From NCBI RefSeq assembly GCF_000002995.4, contig NW_025062475.1:14230687-14294686 (forward strand): a stretch of DNA of 64,000 bases, written 5' to 3'. The notes under the pieces were generated by a model that ran no database searches, was not told the origin of the DNA, and was given only the letters and a program-made list of their open reading frames with translations. Below are positions 63,182 to 64,000 of the stretch, in pieces (position 1 is the stretch's first letter; each line of letters opens with the position of its first letter). The stretch comes from Brugia malayi (lineage: Eukaryota; Nematoda; Chromadorea; Rhabditida; Onchocercidae). The position numbers were made by a program, and so were the translations under genes.

Positions 63182-63526
63182 TAAATTATTATTATCGCTA
63201 TTATTATTATTATTATTGTTATTATTACTATTATTATTCACTATTATTATCATTATTATTATTATTACTATTGTTATTATTCACTATTATTATCATTATT
63301 ATTATTACTATTGTTATTATTCACTATTATTATCATTATTATTATTATTATTCACTATTATTAACATCATTATTATTATTATTACTATTGTTATTATTCA
63401 CTATTATTATCATTATTATTATTATTACTATTGTTATTATTCACTATTATTATCATTATTATTATTATTACTATTGTTATTATTCACTATTATTATCATT
63501 ATTATTATTATTATTATTATTATTCA

Positions 63527-63611
<85 letters not shown>

Positions 63612-63632
63612 TGTTATTATTCACTATTATTA

Positions 63633-63675
<43 letters not shown>

Positions 63676-63945
63676 TTATTATTATTATTATTATTATTAC
63701 TATTGTTATTATTCACTATTATTATCATTATTATTATTATTACTATTGTTATTATTCACTATTATTATCATTATTATTATTATTACTATTGTTATTATTC
63801 ACTATTATTATCATTATTATTATTATTACTATTGTTATTATTCACTATTATTATCATTATTATTATTATTACTATTGTTATTATTCACTATTATTATCAT
63901 TATTATTATTATTATTACTATTGTTATTTATTATTATCAACGTGA
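63182..63945. repeat. TTA/ATT microsatellite with 43-bp higher-order period
   Basis: About 760 bp of ATT/TTA repeats broken by regularly placed TCATT, TTACTATTG and TTCACT blocks. Over 63726-63855 the interruptions recur exactly every 43 bp (63726, 63769, 63812, 63855), and every 40-43 bp elsewhere. It starts 3 bp beyond the acceptor of the EB gene's first visible exon. Frames of 181-289 codons here are repeat shadows. Confidence 0.9.
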
Positions 63946-64000
63946 TTTTCACTTATTATTATTTCATTTATATTAGTTTATAAAATTTCTATCAAAATTT

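Noticed and set aside
63114..63983. Plus frames of 181-289 codons of Leu/Ile/Tyr
   Set aside because: TTA/ATT microsatellite read in all three frames, none with a stop; the 5' part overlaps an EB exon on the other strand.
1..64000. tRNA or rRNA genes
   Set aside because: No segment with a convincing cloverleaf or conserved rRNA core was seen by eye; a covariance-model scan would be decisive.

Overview
The window looks like nuclear chromosomal DNA of a nematode, most likely a spirurid or filarial-type worm. The reasons are: very high A+T with many poly-A/T runs; genes split by short introns with nematode-type TTTNCAG acceptors; pyrimidine-rich acceptors 3 to 28 bases upstream of four start codons, with no 5' exon, as expected for spliced-leader trans-splicing; and conserved metazoan proteins together with an EB-module cysteine-rich protein typical of worms. 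The genus cannot be fixed from sequence alone.

Left third (1-24 kb): gene-poor, rich in microsatellites. The one gene I can support is on the minus strand (about 3.1-8.0 kb). Four phase-consistent exons encode an unrecognised basic protein with a poly-Asn tract, and its last exon runs into a 38-bp tandem array that repeats its 5' splice site. A dense TGACG(TAA) cluster lies at 1.87-1.92 kb.

Centre (24-39.4 kb): cytosolic leucyl-tRNA synthetase (25 exons, 1183 aa) is followed on the same strand by a mitochondrial carrier of the SLC25A39/40 group (8 exons, 364 aa). The 695-bp gap is compatible with an operon. GTP-dependent phosphoenolpyruvate carboxykinase (13 exons, 647 aa) lies tail-to-tail with them on the minus strand. 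All three models were joined by hand and stay in frame from ATG to stop.

Middle-right (39.4-47 kb): mainly non-coding, with a 42-bp and a 30-bp minisatellite and a short 5'-truncated retroelement-like insert with a poly-A tail and 17-bp target-site duplications.

Right (47-64 kb): DNA polymerase delta small subunit (8 exons, 449 aa, minus) and an unrecognised Lys-rich 141-aa protein (4 exons, minus). Then comes a coiled-coil protein whose 5' end is uncertain (plus). Last is the 3' part (nine exons, 586 aa) of a secreted-type protein made of about ten EB-like cysteine modules (minus), which runs off the right edge behind a long TTA-type microsatellite.

The genes are mostly unrelated housekeeping functions (translation, mitochondrial transport, gluconeogenesis/anaplerosis, DNA replication). 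I found no tRNA, rRNA or CRISPR, and no clear new multigene system. The most unusual items are the repeated splice donor, the helically spaced TGACG cluster, the altered cysteine layout of the carrier, and the exon-modular EB protein.
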